From a virus, in IMG/VR virus record IMGVR_UViG_3300020172_001625, positions 1 to 33,821 of that record: DNA of 33,821 bases; one strand, given 5' to 3'. Position numbers and translations under genes: made by a program. Under the pieces are notes generated by a model. The model made no database searches and was not told where the DNA came from. It worked only from the letters and a program-made list of their open reading frames with translations. Of the stretch, positions 14,598 through 22,073 are shown one piece after another. Each line of letters begins with the position of its first letter. Position 1 is the stretch's first letter.

Positions 14598-14999
14598 ATG
14601 ACAGTAGCACCATCGCCAATGTTTCCTGAACGAGACTTAACCGTTTTTGAACGCAGCATGGCCCCAAGCATCCCAGGCAACAAAGGACCTCTCCGTTTTG
14701 AAGAAGGTGTCGCAACAGACACTGACGTTCCAAACGATTTTGGTCGTGGAGCCTATGAGGACACCGCACCATCGCCTTTGCGAATGAACCAGAACAACCC
14801 AGAGATGTTCTATAAGCATGCAGCAGACACTATGCGTGAACGTGCTCATGTTGGTTCAGCATCGTGGGTTGAAGCACCATCAGTACTTTCAGAGTTTGTT
14901 GAAGGTGCAATGGCAGGCGATGACATGCCACAGTTTGAGTATTCATATAACTCAGGTGGTCACATGAACCGACCAAACGTGACGGTTGTTAACGACTAA
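14598..14999 (+). CDS. Unknown protein, probable virion-associated
   Basis: 133 residues, rich in Pro, Asn, Met and acidic residues, low in predicted helix, without Cys or membrane segments. It has an AAGGAG ribosome site before the ATG. The composition (PSPMFPERDL, MNQNNPEMFYKHAADTMRER) is typical of unstructured phage proteins. Placed between terminase and a similar gene two bases downstream. No family recognised. Confidence 0.55.
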   Translation: MTVAPSPMFPERDLTVFERSMAPSIPGNKGPLRFEEGVATDTDVPNDFGRGAYEDTAPSPLRMNQNNPEMFYKHAADTMRERAHVGSASWVEAPSVLSEFVEGAMAGDDMPQFEYSYNSGGHMNRPNVTVVND

Positions 15000-15001
15000 T
15001 C

Positions 15002-15544
15002 ATGTCAGATGTCGGCGGCGACTCAAGTGTTGACGCTGGTGCAATGGGTTCTGAACCACTTGGTTTTGACTCGCCTGCTCTAACTTCAACTGATGACCTA
15101 AAGGAAAGCATTGCCCAAACATATGGACTAAGCCCTACGGGAGCGTATAGTCCTGGTTTGTACGTAAGCAGAACTGGTCAGTTCTATTCTTCCTTTCAGG
15201 TCGCCCCACCACCTAAGACTCGTGAACGCCGACACCCGTTTGTTCTTAACTCTTATCTTAAGAATGATATGGGTGTAAAGGTTTATCAACCAACGGGTTA
15301 TGTAGTTCCCCGTGACTTACAAGCAGCAGACACATTACAGGAATCTCAGTTTAGACAACGTGACCCGTTGTCTGACCCAATTGATTCTGCGTTTGGCCCT
15401 GGTAAACCGATGCTTGACAAGAAACTTAAGGACACAGTTCGCCCAGAAGATGAGGGTCGTTTGGTAAAAGAAACTGACCTTCGCCGTAGGGCTATGCATG
15501 TGAACAAAGGTCGTAAAGACCAGTACGACTACGAGCAGGGGTAA
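15002..15544 (+). CDS. Unknown protein, probable virion-associated
   Basis: 180 residues. Acidic and Ser/Gly-rich N-terminus, a central Pro/Arg stretch (VAPPPKTRERRHPF) and a basic charged C-terminus (DLRRRAMHVNKGRKDQYDYE). It begins two bases after the previous stop, so the two genes are likely cotranslated. The charge gradient could suit a DNA- or capsid-contacting protein. No family recognised. Confidence 0.55.
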   Translation: MSDVGGDSSVDAGAMGSEPLGFDSPALTSTDDLKESIAQTYGLSPTGAYSPGLYVSRTGQFYSSFQVAPPPKTRERRHPFVLNSYLKNDMGVKVYQPTGYVVPRDLQAADTLQESQFRQRDPLSDPIDSAFGPGKPMLDKKLKDTVRPEDEGRLVKETDLRRRAMHVNKGRKDQYDYEQG

Positions 15545-15548
15545 CAAT

Positions 15549-16706
15549 ATGGCACGGCGCTGGCTTGACGAACCACTAAAAGGAATTAAATACGCAGAAG
15601 TAGCAAAGGTCCACAAAGATGACCGAAAACTACAAATGGCTCAAAAGAAACTTCAAAGTATTGCAGACGCAACTGAAAATCCTATGCGTACTGATAAGAA
15701 AACTGGAGAACCATTAAGAGCCAGTAAAGACATTAAGTTTTTAAGTGGCAGTATTAAATTTGATAAAACAACAAGTGCATCAGACCCAACGGTGCAACAT
15801 GCTCTTATGAGAGGTATGTACCTAACACCAGCAGGTAAATTTGCTACTGCGGATACTTGCCGACATAAGACTGGACCGTGTACTGCGGCTTGTCTGCATG
15901 ACAGTGGTTTTCAAGACCTTGCTAATCAGATAGCAAGAACTAATGCTCTTGAGCAAATGGGTCCAGATGCTGTTGCTCTTATTGCTAACGAGGTTGATAA
16001 CCACGTGAGAGATGCGGCAACCTATAACAGAGCAAAAGGTCATGGACCAAAACTTGCTGTGGCTCGGTTTGACGCAACAAGTGAATTGCTAATAGACGAA
16101 ATGGAAATTGGTGACTACGTAATAGGTAGGCATTCAGGACTTCACGAAGATGGCCCATTTAAAGGTTACCCAAAATTGCTTGTCTCAGAGTACGGAAAAG
16201 GTTTAGCAAAAGATGTGCTTCCAGGACCAGAACCTGAGTGGAGACAATCTAACGTAGTGCGAGTACCTAGTTGGAGTGGGCAAACAACTCTTGCTCGTGG
16301 CAAGCAACTGCAAAGTCGTGGTATTGATATTGCCGTTCCTGCAACAAACTATGGAACATCCACGCACCCTAAAGAAATCCCATCTCATGTAAGCGTTCAA
16401 TTTAAAGGTGGACCATTAGTAATGTCTGCTGTGGATTATGACGAACATGACGTTATCCCATTACGCCCATTTACTGGCAGTGCTGGAATGCTTCGTGCTA
16501 AAAGTCCTGGATTTTCAAAACGTGACCCTGAACGTCAAGCAAAGGCAGAAAAGTTCTTAACTGACAAGCACACACCGTACACACCAGGTGCAACTTTTGA
16601 GGGTGACGAATCACCAGTTTCTCCAGTACAAACATTCAATATTCCAATGCACGATATTGTTCGTAGAAAAATTAATGGTCCTCAATTTTGGAACGCTGAA
16701 GAGTAA
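15549..16706 (+). CDS. Gp88/DUF7227-like protein
   Basis: 385 residues. The segment at 101-135 has C104, C111 and C115 followed by LHDSG and QIARTNALEQMG, then AVALIANEV and VARFDATSELLID at 171-183. This order (Cys cluster ending in AACL, Q-x-AR, then a VR.n.TSd strand) is that of the phage Gp88/DUF7227 family, whose function is unknown to me; some relatives are annotated as replication-linked. The long C-terminal part (about 190-385) has no recognised domain. It lies between packaging and lysis genes, which is unusual for a replication protein. Confidence 0.5.
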   Translation: MARRWLDEPLKGIKYAEVAKVHKDDRKLQMAQKKLQSIADATENPMRTDKKTGEPLRASKDIKFLSGSIKFDKTTSASDPTVQHALMRGMYLTPAGKFATADTCRHKTGPCTAACLHDSGFQDLANQIARTNALEQMGPDAVALIANEVDNHVRDAATYNRAKGHGPKLAVARFDATSELLIDEMEIGDYVIGRHSGLHEDGPFKGYPKLLVSEYGKGLAKDVLPGPEPEWRQSNVVRVPSWSGQTTLARGKQLQSRGIDIAVPATNYGTSTHPKEIPSHVSVQFKGGPLVMSAVDYDEHDVIPLRPFTGSAGMLRAKSPGFSKRDPERQAKAEKFLTDKHTPYTPGATFEGDESPVSPVQTFNIPMHDIVRRKINGPQFWNAEE

Positions 16707-16709
16707 ACC

Positions 16710-16928
16710 ATGTCGGATGCATGGGCGATTGTCATTGCGGCTGCTATACCCGTAGTCGGAACTGGAGTCGGTTTTCTTATAAGGGAATTCAAAAACTTCA
16801 GAGTAGAAAATCGTCAAGATCACGCAAATGTAATGACCGAACTCCGCAAAGTTCGTAATGGTATTGAATCAGTGGCTGGTCGTTTAAACACACACATTGA
16901 CTGGCACATGGATAAGGAAAAGAAATGA
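16710..16928 (+). CDS. Membrane-anchored coiled-coil protein of lysis cassette
   Basis: 72 residues: an N-terminal membrane helix at about 5-23 (WAIVIAAAIPVVGTGVGFL), then a charged coiled coil (NVMTELRKVRNGIESVAGRLNTH) ending DKEKK. This layout resembles small holin-associated or DUF2746-like proteins of actinophages. It overlaps the downstream holin-like gene by ATGA, so it is coupled to lysis. It may modulate holin timing or act as a pinholin-like or anchor protein. Confidence 0.6.
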   Translation: MSDAWAIVIAAAIPVVGTGVGFLIREFKNFRVENRQDHANVMTELRKVRNGIESVAGRLNTHIDWHMDKEKK

Positions 16929-17188
16929 ATAAGAATATGCTCTTAAATGTTGTCCTTCGTATCCTTGCCACCTTTGCTGCATCTGGGTTAGGTGTGATTG
17001 GGGCTGGAGCAATCGCTGGAGTGCCTTTGTGGAAAGCCTGTTTTATGGCAGGAATTGCTGGAGTTGCATTTGTTGTAGAAGGTTTATCAAGGAATTTCTT
17101 GGATGATGGTAAACTTACACTTGCAGAAATTAACGATGTTTTTAATAAAGTAGATGGAAAAGAAACAACAGTTAAGGATGACAAATGA
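16925..17188 (+). CDS. r1t-like holin
   Basis: 87 residues with two hydrophobic helices, at about 7-34 (LNVVLRILATFAASGLGVIGAGAIAGVP) and 38-53 (CFMAGIAGVAFVVEGL), and a charged C-terminus. A basic short N-terminus and a Gly-rich turn fit the r1t-type holin family of actinophages. It sits between a membrane/coiled-coil gene and the M15 endolysin, linked to both by four-base overlaps. It should form lesions in the cytoplasmic membrane that release the endolysin. Confidence 0.75.
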   Translation: MNKNMLLNVVLRILATFAASGLGVIGAGAIAGVPLWKACFMAGIAGVAFVVEGLSRNFLDDGKLTLAEINDVFNKVDGKETTVKDDK

Positions 17189-17745
17189 GTAAAAAAGTTG
17201 CTTGGGATTATGTAGTGCCTGTAGTGTTGCCGCCAAACCTTAAAGGCATTGAACCTGGAAAACTGCCTGAAGAAATGCTTGTCAAAATTGCAACAGGTGG
17301 AAAACTTCACCGCAGAGCCGCAGACGCATGGAATGCAATGGTCGCAAAAGCCAAAGCAGATGGAATTGAACTTAAACCCACTTCCTCTGGCGACCTATAT
17401 CGCACTTACGAGAGCCAACTGGCTGGTTTTAAGCAGCGCTACCAACTTGAGCCAATCCCAGGTCAAAGCACCAAAACATTTGAAGGCAAGACTTGGTATC
17501 TGAAAAAGGGTATGGCAATGTTGGCGACACCTGGTAAGTCCATGCATAATCTTGGGTTGGCAATTGATATTGCTAATGCGTCAGAACCAAAGCGCTTGAA
17601 CTGGCTAATTGCCAATATAAAAGATTTTGGATTTAGTTGGGAAGTTGTTCCAAGCGAGCCGTGGCATATTCGGCTAGTCACTGGGCCTTTTCCAACACCT
17701 GCTGTTGTGGCATACGTGCTACAGCAACAACAACAGCCTGCTTGA
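17185..17745 (+). CDS. M15-family peptidoglycan endopeptidase (endolysin)
   Basis: 186 residues, one compact M15/VanY-like domain. Zinc ligands: H121 and D128 in KSMHNLGLAIDI, and H161 in SEPWHIR; E158 is the catalytic acid/base. SGDLYRTYESQ at 68-78 is the substrate-side motif. It has no signal peptide, so it needs the holin next door. It likely cuts stem-peptide or cross-bridge bonds at cell lysis. The C-terminus ends in a short Gln run. A related M15 domain occurs in the tape-measure-like protein at 30829-33597. Confidence 0.85.
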   Translation: MSKKVAWDYVVPVVLPPNLKGIEPGKLPEEMLVKIATGGKLHRRAADAWNAMVAKAKADGIELKPTSSGDLYRTYESQLAGFKQRYQLEPIPGQSTKTFEGKTWYLKKGMAMLATPGKSMHNLGLAIDIANASEPKRLNWLIANIKDFGFSWEVVPSEPWHIRLVTGPFPTPAVVAYVLQQQQQPA

Positions 17746-17770
17746 CACACCTACTTAGGTAGGGTACGCT
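17742..17770 (+). promoter_or_regulatory. Promoter with inverted repeat in its spacer
   Basis: TTGACA (17742-17747) and TACGCT (17765-17770) are separated by exactly 17 bases. The spacer contains CCTAC-TTAG-GTAGG, a perfect 5-base inverted repeat, placed where a bound repressor would block polymerase. It overlaps the end of the endolysin gene and drives the 17800-19358 genes. The HTH protein encoded at 17930 is a natural candidate for the regulator. Confidence 0.65.
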
Positions 17771-17799
17771 ACACAACCTAAATCAAAAAGGGTGGTAGC

Positions 17800-17943
17800 A
17801 TGAAGGTACATGACATTGACCGTATCCTCTATTATCTCAGTAAGGTCTTTGTTGGGCCTTCTGATGCTGAAGAATTGTTCAGAGTGATAGAGGTGCTTCA
17901 AAAAGAACGACACAAATTGGAGAAGAAGAATGTCAAAAAGTAG
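17800..17943 (+). CDS. 47-residue protein, first gene of regulated operon
   Basis: Translation from ATG 17800 gives 47 residues: a helical acidic-aromatic first half (DIDRILYYLSKVFVG) and a Lys-rich end (LQKERHKLEKKNVKK). The ATG follows a GGGTGG purine stretch and lies 30 bases after the promoter -10. Its end overlaps the HTH gene by 14 bases, implying coupling. No family recognised. Confidence 0.6.
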   Translation: MKVHDIDRILYYLSKVFVGPSDAEELFRVIEVLQKERHKLEKKNVKK

Positions 17944-18211
17944 TTTAATAGACGAACTTAAAGCAGGTTCTGCTCCCACAAAATCTTGTGGTGTTGGAAA
18001 GATTCTCAGTGCAATGAGTACTGAGGAACAAGAAGCCTTGGAAGATGCGTTTGTTAAGATACGAGAAAAGAACGCATCACCTCGCTCAATTCAAACAAGT
18101 AGCTATACATACAAATGGCTATCTGACTTGCTCAAAAAACATGGGCATGACATAACAATCCGAATGGTAGAAAAACATAGTAGAAAGATGTGTAGTTGCG
18201 ATGTCCATTAA
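17930..18211 (+). CDS. Small HTH-type DNA-binding protein
   Basis: 93 residues. The plan matches a small actinophage HTH family I recall: N-terminal helix LIDELKAGSAP, then CGVGKILSAMSTEEQEALEDAF, then a helix-turn-helix-like KWLSDLLKKHGHDITIRMVEKH ending SRKMCSC. The C-terminal Cys pair with the leading Cys20 could bind metal. It probably regulates transcription, possibly at the inverted repeat in the promoter just upstream; a small-terminase role is an alternative. It overlaps both neighbours, so it is cotranslated with the phosphoesterase gene. Confidence 0.55.
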   Translation: MSKSSLIDELKAGSAPTKSCGVGKILSAMSTEEQEALEDAFVKIREKNASPRSIQTSSYTYKWLSDLLKKHGHDITIRMVEKHSRKMCSCDVH

Positions 18212-19358
18212 AGAAGAACTAAATGCTGGACCACAGAGTCCTAAAGAAGTGCTCGGAAAACTTGCTGACCTATTTGCTCGTCAAGGGATTGACGTAGACG
18301 AAATAGGCCAAATTCAAAGGGTATCTTTGTATCAATCGCTCACCAAGAACGAAGAGGGTGAAGCGGAAATCCATGACCTTGCTGGTGTGCAATTTAAGTT
18401 CTCACCTAAGTGGGAGTCTGGTCCTGAGTGGCCTGTTGTACAACAAGGTCCTGCAATTAAATTGCCGACACCAAAAGCAACTAAGAAAAAATTAACAGGT
18501 TTTAAAACTTGCGTGGTTCCACCAGATATTCAGATTGGATATTTCCGTAACCGTGAAGGTTTGCTAGAAGCAACACATGATGAAAAGGCTCTTGAAATCT
18601 GCATCAAACTTGTAGAAGATTTACAGCCTGAAGTTGTTGCACTTGTTGGTGACAACCTTGACTTACCTGAGATGGGTAAGTACGTGACATACCCTGCGTA
18701 TGCACAAACAACACAAGCATCAATTGACCGTGCAACTTTGTTCTGCGCCCAACTTCGTGCTGCTGCTCCAGATGCAAAGATTATCTGGCTTGCAGGAAAC
18801 CATGAAGAGCGTATGCCTAAGTACCTCGTACAAAACGCAGGTGCTGCTTATGGTCTTCGCAAAGGCAACACACCAGCGTCATGGCCTGTTCTTTCAGTTC
18901 CATACCTGTGTCGCATGGATGAGTTTGGTATTGAATACCGACCAGGTTACCCAGCATCAGATTATTGGGTCAATGAAAAACTCCGCATCATTCACGGTGA
19001 CCGTGTAAAATCATCAGGGTCAACTGCACACGTATACCTCAACCAAGAGAAGACGAGCGTTATTTATGGGCATATTCACCGCATTGAAACAGCGTTTAAA
19101 ACTCGTGAAGACTTTGATGGTCCTAGAACTATCATGGCTGCTTCTCCTGGTTGCTTGGCTCGGATTGACGGGGCTATTCCTAGCACTAGGGGTGGGGTGG
19201 ATTTAGACGGGCGACCTCTAACTCGGTACGAGAACTGGCAACAAGGTATCGGTGTTGTCACTTACGAAGATGACGGAAATCACAGGTTCTCATACGATGT
19301 TATTCCTATTTACAACGGATGGGCGTTGTATCATGGTAAAGAATTCATTGCCGAGTAG
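18201..19358 (+). CDS. Calcineurin-like metallophosphoesterase
   Basis: 385 residues. The C-terminal domain carries the five-block signature: D109-I-Q (normally D-x-H, His replaced by Gln), G150-D151-x2-D154, G199-N200-H201-E202, an IIHGDR block, and YGHIHR. Two divalent metals should be bound; the Asp-x-Gln variant may change metal preference. Family members include nucleases and phosphodiesterases. The first 100 residues are a separate, less conserved region that begins SIKEELNAGPQSPKE, similar to the start of the HTH protein. It overlaps that gene by 11 bases. Likely a phage DNA or nucleotide phosphodiesterase. Confidence 0.8.
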   Translation: MSIKEELNAGPQSPKEVLGKLADLFARQGIDVDEIGQIQRVSLYQSLTKNEEGEAEIHDLAGVQFKFSPKWESGPEWPVVQQGPAIKLPTPKATKKKLTGFKTCVVPPDIQIGYFRNREGLLEATHDEKALEICIKLVEDLQPEVVALVGDNLDLPEMGKYVTYPAYAQTTQASIDRATLFCAQLRAAAPDAKIIWLAGNHEERMPKYLVQNAGAAYGLRKGNTPASWPVLSVPYLCRMDEFGIEYRPGYPASDYWVNEKLRIIHGDRVKSSGSTAHVYLNQEKTSVIYGHIHRIETAFKTREDFDGPRTIMAASPGCLARIDGAIPSTRGGVDLDGRPLTRYENWQQGIGVVTYEDDGNHRFSYDVIPIYNGWALYHGKEFIAE

Positions 19359-19361
19359 ACC

Positions 19362-19994
19362 ATGACTACTATCGTTGCTGTCCAAGGTGATGGTTTCGCT
19401 GTCGTATGTGTGGACTCTCGTATCTCATCTATTGATGGGGGCATTGCCACGCAAATAGGAACGCTTCGTGAAGGAAGCAGTAAGGTATCAACTAATGGAA
19501 AGTATCTACTTGGTGCTGCTGGAGATGTACGGGCCATCAACATTCTCCACCATGTTTTCCAACCGCCAACACCACCACCAAACCTTAAAGGGAAGAAACT
19601 TGACCAGTTCTTTACGGCGAAGTTTATCCCAGCACTCAGAGAATGCTTTGATGCTCAGGGATACTCCATCCCCGACCTCAACGAAAATAAAGAACATATT
19701 GCGGAGCAGGGGTCGTTAATCCTTGTAGCCATCAACGGAACTATTTATATCGTTGATGGTGATTACGCTTGGGCTTCAGAAGCCAGTGGTCTTTACGTAA
19801 TTGGTTCTGGTGGTGAGTACGCTTTGGGGGCTATGCAGATACTTACGCACAATAAGAAGCAAACTGTGCAACAGGCTAAAACTAACGCTTTGAAGGCTCT
19901 GACAGTTAGTGCTAGATTTGACCCTCATACGGGTCCTCCGTATCACACGTACATTCAGGAGTACGAAACAAGTAAAGCCCGTAAGCCTGTATAA
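19362..19994 (+). CDS. Proteasome beta-subunit-like Ntn hydrolase
   Basis: 210 residues. Removing Met gives an N-terminal Thr: TTIVAVQGDGFAVVCVDSRI, as in proteasome beta and HslV subunits. Taking this Thr as residue 1, D17 falls exactly at the conserved position (VDSR), and a lysine in GSSKVSTNGKYLLGAAGD sits in the strand that carries the family's Lys33. The AGD turn and the later IYIVDGDYAWASEASGLYVIGSGG also fit the fold. Such enzymes hydrolyse peptide bonds in ring assemblies. It starts three bases after the phosphoesterase and precedes the portal by one gene. Its role may be prohead processing or attack on host proteins. Confidence 0.75.
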   Translation: MTTIVAVQGDGFAVVCVDSRISSIDGGIATQIGTLREGSSKVSTNGKYLLGAAGDVRAINILHHVFQPPTPPPNLKGKKLDQFFTAKFIPALRECFDAQGYSIPDLNENKEHIAEQGSLILVAINGTIYIVDGDYAWASEASGLYVIGSGGEYALGAMQILTHNKKQTVQQAKTNALKALTVSARFDPHTGPPYHTYIQEYETSKARKPV

Positions 19995-19995
19995 T
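19990..19995 (+). promoter_or_regulatory. Consensus -10 (TATAAT) upstream of head genes
   Basis: TATAAT overlaps the stop of the Ntn-hydrolase gene, preceded directly by TG. A transcript from here would carry the TTAAGGAG ribosome site of the 20022 gene. No -35 is seen. Confidence 0.35.
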
Positions 19996-20021
19996 CGGGT
20001 ATCCCCTATTAAGGAGTTAAC

Positions 20022-20291
20022 ATGAATCAAGCAAAAGTAGAAACAGCAGATGCAGCAATTAAGGGCGTTATTTTGGGCGCACTTACCTACGCAGGAGCAA
20101 AGTTGGACTTGACCCCAGAAATGATTGCAATTGCATTACCCGCAGCAGCAGCAATTGTTTCGGTTATTTCAACCAAGATTGGCCCAAAGAACACTGCCCT
20201 TCTTTTGAAAGTAGCAACAAAGGCTTTGGAAGCAGCACCAGTTGCTAAGAAGGCTCCAGCCAAAAAAGCCTCACCAGCAAAAAAGAAGTAA
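20022..20291 (+). CDS. Small hydrophobic protein with histone-H1-like basic tail
   Basis: 89 residues. Two hydrophobic Ala-rich helices lie at about 12-26 (AIKGVILGALTYAGA) and 34-50 (MIAIALPAAAAIVSVIS). The end is a Lys/Ala/Pro tail, VAKKAPAKKASPAKKK, resembling histone H1 tails. The start has a TTAAGGAG site. Membrane helices with a basic cytoplasmic tail would fit a holin. The tail could also contact DNA or acidic phospholipid. Its place before the portal, away from the endolysin, makes the role unclear. Confidence 0.55.
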   Translation: MNQAKVETADAAIKGVILGALTYAGAKLDLTPEMIAIALPAAAAIVSVISTKIGPKNTALLLKVATKALEAAPVAKKAPAKKASPAKKK

Positions 20292-20328
20292 TATCTTAGT
20301 ATTCTTCTTTTCAGAAAAGGTGTAACAA

Positions 20329-22020
20329 ATGCCTGTTGATTTTTGGTCCCCGTCTTATAGGGCGGCATCTAGCGACTTAACTGTAGCGATTAGTCCACTT
20401 GGATTGGTTGAACTTGCTGACGAAGAGTTTGAAGTTCACGGACCAAGACTCAACAGGTATTCTGCTGCTTGGGCTTGGTATCTAGGACACCACTGGTCAC
20501 ACCGCCGTGAGCAAGGTGAAAACAACGTCACCATGAACTATGTGAAGACCATGTCGGACTTCATTACAAACTTTTGTTTTGGTAAAGGTATTCAATTTAA
20601 AGTACCTGAGCAGAACGAAGCAATCATTCCCCAACTCCTCCATGAGGTTTGGGATAACCACAACAACAAACATTATTTGTTGTGGCAAATGGGACAACTC
20701 GCAAGTATCACTGGAGACTGTTTTGTAAAGGTTGCTTTTGATGAACCTTACGCTGACGGTGTTGGGCTACAACATCCAGGTCGTGTTCGTATTCTCCCAT
20801 TGAACCCAGCGCATTGTTTTCCTGAATACCACCCACATGACCGTGAGCGTTTGATTCGTTTTAAACTTAAGTACCGCTTCTGGGGTACATCACCAGAAGG
20901 TACTCGTCAGGTTTACACCTTTACTGAGATTCTTACGGACAACACCGTGCAACAATTTATCAACGATGAGTTGATTGATGAGTACGAAAACCCAATTGGT
21001 GTTGTTCCAATTGTTCACATTCCGAACATTACAATAACTTCATCACCTTGGGGTCAATCAGACATCTGGGACATTATCCAGTTGAACCGTGAACTCAATG
21101 AGAAGATGACTGAAATTTCAGACATCATTAACTATCATGCTGCTCCTGTAACAATTATTACAGGTGCTAAGGCTTCGCAACTTGAGCGTGGTCCTAAAAA
21201 GGTTTGGGCTGGACTTCCAAAGGAAGCACAAGTCTTTAACCTTGAATCACGTGGTGAAATGTCTGGTGCTATTGAATACGTGCAAATGATTAAACGAGCA
21301 ATGCACGAAATCACTGGTGTTCCTGAAACTGCTCTTGGTCAATTCCAGCCAGTATCAAATACTTCAGGCGTTGCTTTGGCTATCCAATACCAGCCTTTGA
21401 TGAACCGTTATCAGATGAAGAAGATTCACTTTACACAGGGTCTTGAGAAACTTAACGAAATCATTATTAAAACTTGTGCTGTGTTTGTTCCAGAGTTGCT
21501 TATTTACAACCCTTCACAAAGTGCAATGCCTGAGCCAGACATGCTTACGCAGTTGGACCCTAACGACCCAAACACCTATAAGACAACAATCCATTGGCCC
21601 GACCCACTTCCTGTTGATGCTCTCATCAAACTCAATGAAGTGCAGGCAAAGATGGCTTTGGGTATTGAGTCTAAAAAGGGCGCATTGAAATTGTTAGGCG
21701 AAGAGTTCCCGAACGAGAAGATGATTGAAGTCTTTGAGGAACTACGAGATGACGCTGTTGACCAAGGAGCATTGGATATGATTCGTGCTCAAATTGGTCA
21801 AGCGGTAATGATGGCTACAGGACTACTTCCTAATGGAGGGGGTCTTGAACCTGCTCCTTCAGGAGATGGTAATGTAACTAGTGCAGGAAGCCCTCAAGGG
21901 GGCGGAGTGCTTCCAGGTGCTGGTGTCCCACCAGTAGAAATGGAATTGATGAATCAAATGACTAGTAAGGCATACGGAGCAAGGTTCGCCCAGCGCCGTA
22001 TACCTGACGAAGATAAATAA
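20329..22020 (+). CDS. Portal protein (SPP1-like)
   Basis: 563 residues, normal portal length. The sequence has the portal hallmarks: N-terminal wing with RYSAAWAWYLGHHW, MNYVKTMSDFITNFCFGKG, the clip/stem block NITITSSPWGQSDIWDIIQLNRELNEKMTE (read as two adjacent segments), and the long stem helix IKRAMHEITGVPETALG followed by SGVALAIQYQPLM. The C-terminal 80 residues are Gly/Pro-rich and acidic. It forms the dodecameric ring through which DNA enters the prohead, working with the terminase at 12992. Followed by scaffold and capsid genes in standard order. Confidence 0.9.
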   Translation: MPVDFWSPSYRAASSDLTVAISPLGLVELADEEFEVHGPRLNRYSAAWAWYLGHHWSHRREQGENNVTMNYVKTMSDFITNFCFGKGIQFKVPEQNEAIIPQLLHEVWDNHNNKHYLLWQMGQLASITGDCFVKVAFDEPYADGVGLQHPGRVRILPLNPAHCFPEYHPHDRERLIRFKLKYRFWGTSPEGTRQVYTFTEILTDNTVQQFINDELIDEYENPIGVVPIVHIPNITITSSPWGQSDIWDIIQLNRELNEKMTEISDIINYHAAPVTIITGAKASQLERGPKKVWAGLPKEAQVFNLESRGEMSGAIEYVQMIKRAMHEITGVPETALGQFQPVSNTSGVALAIQYQPLMNRYQMKKIHFTQGLEKLNEIIIKTCAVFVPELLIYNPSQSAMPEPDMLTQLDPNDPNTYKTTIHWPDPLPVDALIKLNEVQAKMALGIESKKGALKLLGEEFPNEKMIEVFEELRDDAVDQGALDMIRAQIGQAVMMATGLLPNGGGLEPAPSGDGNVTSAGSPQGGGVLPGAGVPPVEMELMNQMTSKAYGARFAQRRIPDEDK

Positions 22021-22073
22021 TACGTATAAATAACTCAAGTCAATATTTGCTAAACAACACTTAGGAGAAAATC

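Noticed and set aside
16798-17310. 170-codon opposite-strand ORF over the lysis genes
   Set aside because: The + strand here encodes three coupled genes with clear holin and M15 features, so the opposite frame is a shadow.
20290-20328. CTTTTC-A-GAAAAG inverted repeat before the portal gene
   Set aside because: The loop would be one base, the stem is AT-rich, and part of it is the purine run used for ribosome binding.
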